Of a DNA stretch of 29,288 bases, positions 26,748-29,288 are shown piece by piece. Source of the DNA: JAFGJQ01 sp964586145 (lineage in GTDB: Bacteria > Planctomycetota > Phycisphaerae > UBA1845); contig CAZPHH010000063.1 of the NCBI GenBank assembly GCA_964586145.1, positions 1 to 29,288 on the forward strand, given 5' to 3'. A program made the translations under genes and the position numbers. Within the stretch, counting starts at the first letter, position 1, and each line of letters starts with the position of its first letter. Under the pieces are notes generated by a model. It had not been told where the DNA came from, did no database searches, and saw only the letters and a list, made by a program, of their open reading frames with translations.

Positions 26748-27434
26748 TCAACCATTCAACACCCGCACGATAAGATTCGGCGGCGCGCCGATGTCCGCGA
26801 CGAGAACCTCGCCGGTGTACTCGCGAGAGCCGGCCGCCTCAAAACCTCTCTTGTTCGCCACGAACGTGACCGTCCGGTCGGCCCGAATCGTTGCGTTGGC
26901 CGGCTGCCCCGTGTCGCAATCCAACCCGGACGGCACGTCCACCGCCACCACGCCCGCCTTGTCCGCGGCGTTGATCGCGCGGATCACGCCGGCCAACGGC
27001 TCGCGCACGTCGCCGCAGAACCCCGTCCCCAGCAGAGCGTCCACCACGACGTCCGTCGGCCCAACCTGCCCAACCGCCTCTCGAGCGGCCTCTTCGCCGC
27101 GCACGGCCGGGATCTCCACGCCCATCGCACGAAGAACTCGATAGTTTGTTCCAGCATCCTCTGTCAGCCGCGCCGCGTCGCCGACCAGGAACACTCGCAC
27201 GTCGACGCCCCGGTTCAGCAGGTGCCGGGCGATGACGAAACCATCCCCGCCGTTGTTTCCCGGTCCGGCGAAAATCGCCACGCGGTCGGCGCTTCGGCTT
27301 CGCAACAGATCCACCACCCGGTCCGCCGCGTTCCGGCCCGCGTTCTCCATCAGCACCACCCCGGGAATCCCCAGGTCGTGAATCGCGATCGCATCCACCC
27401 GGCGGACCTCATCTCGCGTCAGGCTGCGGTTCAT
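26748..27434 (-). CDS. nnrE: NAD(P)H-hydrate epimerase (YjeF N-terminal domain)
   Basis: A 228-residue repair enzyme that interconverts the R and S forms of hydrated NAD(P)H so the dehydratase NnrD can restore the cofactor. It shows IPGVVLMENAGRNAAD near 23-38, the nucleotide-binding GPGNNGGDGFVIARHL at 57-72, VDALLGTG at 131-138, and VDVPSGLDCDTG at 165-176. The length matches a stand-alone N-terminal domain; the C-terminal dehydratase domain often fused to it is absent. ATG at 27434 is directly preceded by GGAGGG with essentially no spacer, and a TACAAT ends 6 bases upstream, so the transcript may be leaderless. It is divergent from surE across 81 bases and upstream of the DUF1570 gene. Confidence 0.93.
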   Translation of the reverse strand: MNRSLTRDEVRRVDAIAIHDLGIPGVVLMENAGRNAADRVVDLLRSRSADRVAIFAGPGNNGGDGFVIARHLLNRGVDVRVFLVGDAARLTEDAGTNYRVLRAMGVEIPAVRGEEAAREAVGQVGPTDVVVDALLGTGFCGDVREPLAGVIRAINAADKAGVVAVDVPSGLDCDTGQPANATIRADRTVTFVANKRGFEAAGSREYTGEVLVADIGAPPNLIVRVLNG

Positions 27435-27440
27435 CCCTCC

Positions 27441-27446
27441 ATTGTA
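27441..27446 (-). promoter_or_regulatory. -10 box of nnrE
   Basis: TACAAT on the minus strand (5 of 6 to consensus) lies 6 bases before the nnrE ATG, which puts the expected transcript start at or next to the start codon. The -35 region (TACGCG at 17-base spacing) is poor. Confidence 0.45.
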
Positions 27447-27480
27447 GGCGCCGGACCGCCCCGCGCGTACCCCGCCCGCG

Positions 27481-27508
27481 TTGACACCCGACCCGACCCT
27501 CTTAGAAT
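27481..27508 (+). promoter_or_regulatory. Sigma-70 promoter of surE, probably leaderless
   Basis: A perfect -35 TTGACA at 27481-27486 and TAGAAT (5 of 6) at 27503-27508 are spaced by 16 bases. Seven bases separate the -10 from the ATG at 27516, so transcription should start at or one base before the start codon. There is no Shine-Dalgarno sequence. Confidence 0.7.
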
Positions 27509-27515
27509 CGCCCCC

Positions 27516-28289
27516 ATGCACATTCTGCTGACCAACGACGACGGAATCCTCGCGCCCGGGCTGGCGGCCATGTACCGCGAACTGATCAAGCTCGGCCAGG
27601 TCAGCGTGGCCGCGCCGGATTCCGCCCAGTCCGCGTCCGCCCACGCCATCACCATCAACGCACCCCTCACCGCCAGTTGGGTCCACGTCCAGAACGAGTT
27701 CCACGGCTGGTCCATCGGCGGCCGACCCGCCGACTGCGTGAAACTGGCGGTCAGCCAGCTTGTCCGGCCCCGGCCGGACCTGGTGGTCTCCGGCATCAAC
27801 GACGGGGCGAACGTGAGCATCAACGTGCTGTATTCCGGCACCGTAGCCGCCGCCGCGGAGGGCGCCCTGCTCGGTCTGCCCGCGGTGGCCGTCTCGCTGG
27901 AACACGGCGATGAGTTGGACTTCGACGGGGCCGCGCGGATTGCCCGCGGAATCATCGAACGACTGCTTCCGAGTCACCTGCGCGCCGGCAAGCTTATCAA
28001 CATGAACATCCCCTCGCTCTCGGAGGGCCGGCCCAAAGGCATCCGCGTCGTGCCGCAGGCCGTCCAGATCATGGACGACTACTACGTGGAGCAGGACGGC
28101 CCGTTCGGCGCCAAGCAGTTCTGGCTGCGCGGCAGCTTCAAGGATTTCGGTCCGGACGCGAACACGGACCTCCGCGCCCTGCGTGACGGCTTCGTCACGT
28201 TGACCCCCCTTCACGTCGACCTGACCGAGCGCCCCCGACTTGAGGATCTGGCAACCGTGGACTGGCCGGACGCGGCACAGCTCCGCTGA
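27516..28289 (+). CDS. surE: 5'/3'-nucleotidase SurE
   Basis: A 257-residue metal-dependent phosphatase that removes phosphate from nucleoside monophosphates, in a fold specific to the SurE family. The metal site is complete and at standard positions: D8-D9 in NDDGILAPG, S39 in APDSAQS, and N95 in SGINDG. NVLYSGTVAAAAEGALLG at about 103-120 is the conserved active-site helix segment. The length is normal. ATG at 27516 matches the family start exactly (MHILLTNDDG). The gene stands alone, divergent from nnrE, with its own promoter. The pairing of two nucleotide-housekeeping genes across a shared 81-base promoter region may be simple proximity. Confidence 0.96.
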   Translation: MHILLTNDDGILAPGLAAMYRELIKLGQVSVAAPDSAQSASAHAITINAPLTASWVHVQNEFHGWSIGGRPADCVKLAVSQLVRPRPDLVVSGINDGANVSINVLYSGTVAAAAEGALLGLPAVAVSLEHGDELDFDGAARIARGIIERLLPSHLRAGKLINMNIPSLSEGRPKGIRVVPQAVQIMDDYYVEQDGPFGAKQFWLRGSFKDFGPDANTDLRALRDGFVTLTPLHVDLTERPRLEDLATVDWPDAAQLR

Positions 28290-28341
28290 GCGGCACCGAA
28301 ACCACGAGTGAGGTGGACGCTCGGGCCCGCGGAACCCCCCA

Positions 28342-28395
28342 AAACGCAGAAACGGAGAAACGCAAAAACAAGGAAGATGTCTCGGCCGTAGGCCG
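28342..28395 (+). repeat. Composite element copy C: A-rich tract plus GTA-triloop hairpin
   Basis: An A-rich run containing ACGCAGAAAC and GAAACGCAAAAAC is followed by AAGGAAGATGTCT and the hairpin CGGCC-GTA-GGCCG (28383-28395). The A-rich core is close to that of copy A at 18709-18752, on the opposite strand and about 9.6 kb away. Confidence 0.55.
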
Positions 28396-28407
28396 GGGCG
28401 AGGATAG

Positions 28408-28427
28408 CCCGGCCTTTCAAGGCCGGG
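28408..28427. terminator. Perfect dyad, possible surE terminator
   Basis: CCCGGCCTT and AAGGCCGGG form a 9-bp perfect stem with a TC loop, 118 bases after the surE stop. GGGTTCG follows, without a proper T-run, so it may equally be a dispersed palindrome. Confidence 0.4.
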
Positions 28428-28680
28428 TTCGCCGTACAACACCCCCAATCTTCTTTCCGTCCCGCAGGGACAGGATGAGCTCGTAGGGTCCGCCGTGCGG
28501 ACCGATTCCTCCGGTGTTCGGTCCCAGCCGTCGCAGCAGGTGGCTTCGCACCAGTCCTCCGGTTCCCATGCCCGTTCACGGGCCTTTCCCGCCGCACGCG
28601 GGCTCACAGGCCGACCGTTGAGGACCGGCTGAGGCTTCGAACCGGAGGAAGCCGGCCACGGGGGCCCACACCCGGACCGG

Positions 28681-29288
28681 TCACCGCCGGCGACGCGAAG
28701 CGCCCAGCAGCGTCAGGCCCAGCAGCGACATCGCCATGCCCTCAAACGTGCCCACGCCGCACATCGAGAAGAACGGGAACCGACCACTCGCGCCCCCCGC
28801 GCCCCCCGAACCGCTCGGCCCCGCGGCCTCGCACGTCCCGCTCGCCTCGTCGCACACCCGGCCTTCCCCGCAATCGGCATCCGCCAGGCATTCGACGCAT
28901 TCGCCTGTGGCCGGATCGCACAGATCGGCGCCGCAGTCCACGGGCTCATGAACGCAAACACCGTCCACGCACGCATCCATCATGCACAGGTCGTCGTCTT
29001 CGCAGTCGGCAGCCGCCAGGCACTCCACGCATTCACCGGAGGCCGGATCGCACATGTCCTCGCCACAGTCCACGGGCTCATGGACGCAAACACCGTCCAC
29101 GCACGCATCCGTCGTGCAGGCGTCGTCGTCGTCGCAATCGGATGGACAGGGCACAGGGACCTCACCCAGCACCAAGTCCCGCTCATACATGTTGCCTGTC
29201 ACCTCGCCGATCCGGACGTCCGCCGTTGTCTCGGCGCTCGGATGGCCGGTCTTGGTGGCCGTGATGGTATACAAGCCCGTCGGCAGGT
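28681..29288 (-). CDS. C-terminal part of a Cys/Asp-rich surface protein with Cys-Gly/TM/Arg anchor (5' end beyond window)
   Basis: The reading frame is open to the right edge, so only the last about 201 residues are seen and the true start is outside. The first part (LPTGLYTITATKTGHPS) looks like the end of a carboxypeptidase-regulatory or PEGA-like beta-sandwich. Next comes a 44-residue unit present twice in tandem (132 bases apart in DNA), each with a run of Asp, ACVDGVCVHEPVDC and CDPATGECVECL. A partial third unit (CDEASGTCE) follows, with even Cys spacing that suggests disulfides and acidic clusters that could bind calcium. The C terminus is a short Gly/Ser linker, MCGVG, a hydrophobic helix and RRRR. 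This resembles Cys-containing C-terminal sorting signals of the MYXO-CTERM type. It is likely a cell-surface protein; the role is unknown. Confidence 0.85.
   Translation of the reverse strand, partial: LPTGLYTITATKTGHPSAETTADVRIGEVTGNMYERDLVLGEVPVPCPSDCDDDDACTTDACVDGVCVHEPVDCGEDMCDPASGECVECLAAADCEDDDLCMMDACVDGVCVHEPVDCGADLCDPATGECVECLADADCGEGRVCDEASGTCEAAGPSGSGGAGGASGRFPFFSMCGVGTFEGMAMSLLGLTLLGASRRRR

Larger units (their letters stand above)
28290..28680. other. Palindrome-rich non-coding spacer after surE
   Basis: No gene is seen in these 391 bases. It holds the A-rich/hairpin composite (28342-28395) and a CCCGGCCTT/AAGGCCGGG dyad (28408-28427). Further hairpins are GTCCC-GCA-GGGAC (28459-28471), GGTCCGC-CGT-GCGGACC (28487-28503), GCCCG-TTCA-CGGGC (28570-28583) and CCCGC/GCGGG (28588-28602). 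A CCGGCT/AGCCGG pair (28625-28655) lies just downstream of the minus-strand surface protein and may end its transcript. Several of these could terminate surE, but none has a clear T-run. Confidence 0.6.

Overview
The window looks like chromosomal DNA of a high-GC bacterium, most likely a planctomycete (Phycisphaerae-like is my best guess). The inference rests on several things: a PEP-CTERM-type sorting signal, late menaquinone genes of the UbiA/UbiX/MenG kind, a GH38 enzyme fused to carbohydrate-binding modules, a DUF1570 secreted metalloprotease, a DUF4416 protein, and spacers full of short palindromes. No rRNA, CRISPR array, phage or plasmid replication gene is visible.

Layout. 58-2522 (minus): a PEP-CTERM exported protein and an M20 metallopeptidase. 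2683-4746 (plus): a DUF4416 protein, a 528-base hairpin-rich spacer that may encode a structured RNA, and a dihydroorotate-dehydrogenase-like flavoprotein without the usual catalytic residue. 4787-11559 (minus): six tightly packed genes reading DJ-1/PfpI protein, MenG methyltransferase, TPR membrane protein, UbiX, UbiA, GT-C glycosyltransferase. This is probably one operon built around the late steps of menaquinone synthesis. 11743-16660 (plus): a secreted GH38 alpha-mannosidase-like enzyme and a CE7 acetyl esterase, a glycan-degradation pair. 16677-18704: an array of short GGGACCGGCTT repeats interrupted by a complete 1860-base IS1182-type insertion sequence, with 29-base inverted repeats and a 4-base CTCG target duplication. 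18705-19026: a non-coding spacer with A/T-rich plus palindrome elements. 19027-19099 (minus): tRNA-Lys(UUU).

19293-25509 (plus): a signalling block. A soluble multi-PAS hybrid histidine kinase is translationally coupled to a NarL-type response regulator. A membrane hybrid kinase follows; its sensor has a c-type heme motif (CxxCH) and its PAS domain is cysteine-rich, which suggests redox sensing. 25533-27434 (minus): a DUF1570 metalloprotease and NAD(P)H-hydrate epimerase. 27516-28289 (plus): the nucleotidase SurE, divergent from the epimerase across 81 bases, with promoters that suggest leaderless transcripts. 28290-28680: a palindrome-rich spacer. 28681 to the right edge (minus): the 3' end of a Cys/Asp-rich surface protein with a Cys-Gly/TM/Arg C-terminal anchor.

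The points most worth a second look are the candidate structured RNA at about 3289-3530, the composite A-rich/triloop-hairpin repeats, the IS-in-repeat arrangement, the heme/cysteine hybrid kinase, and the menaquinone operon carrying an uncharacterised TPR membrane protein. I do not see a clearly new multi-gene defence or mobile system.
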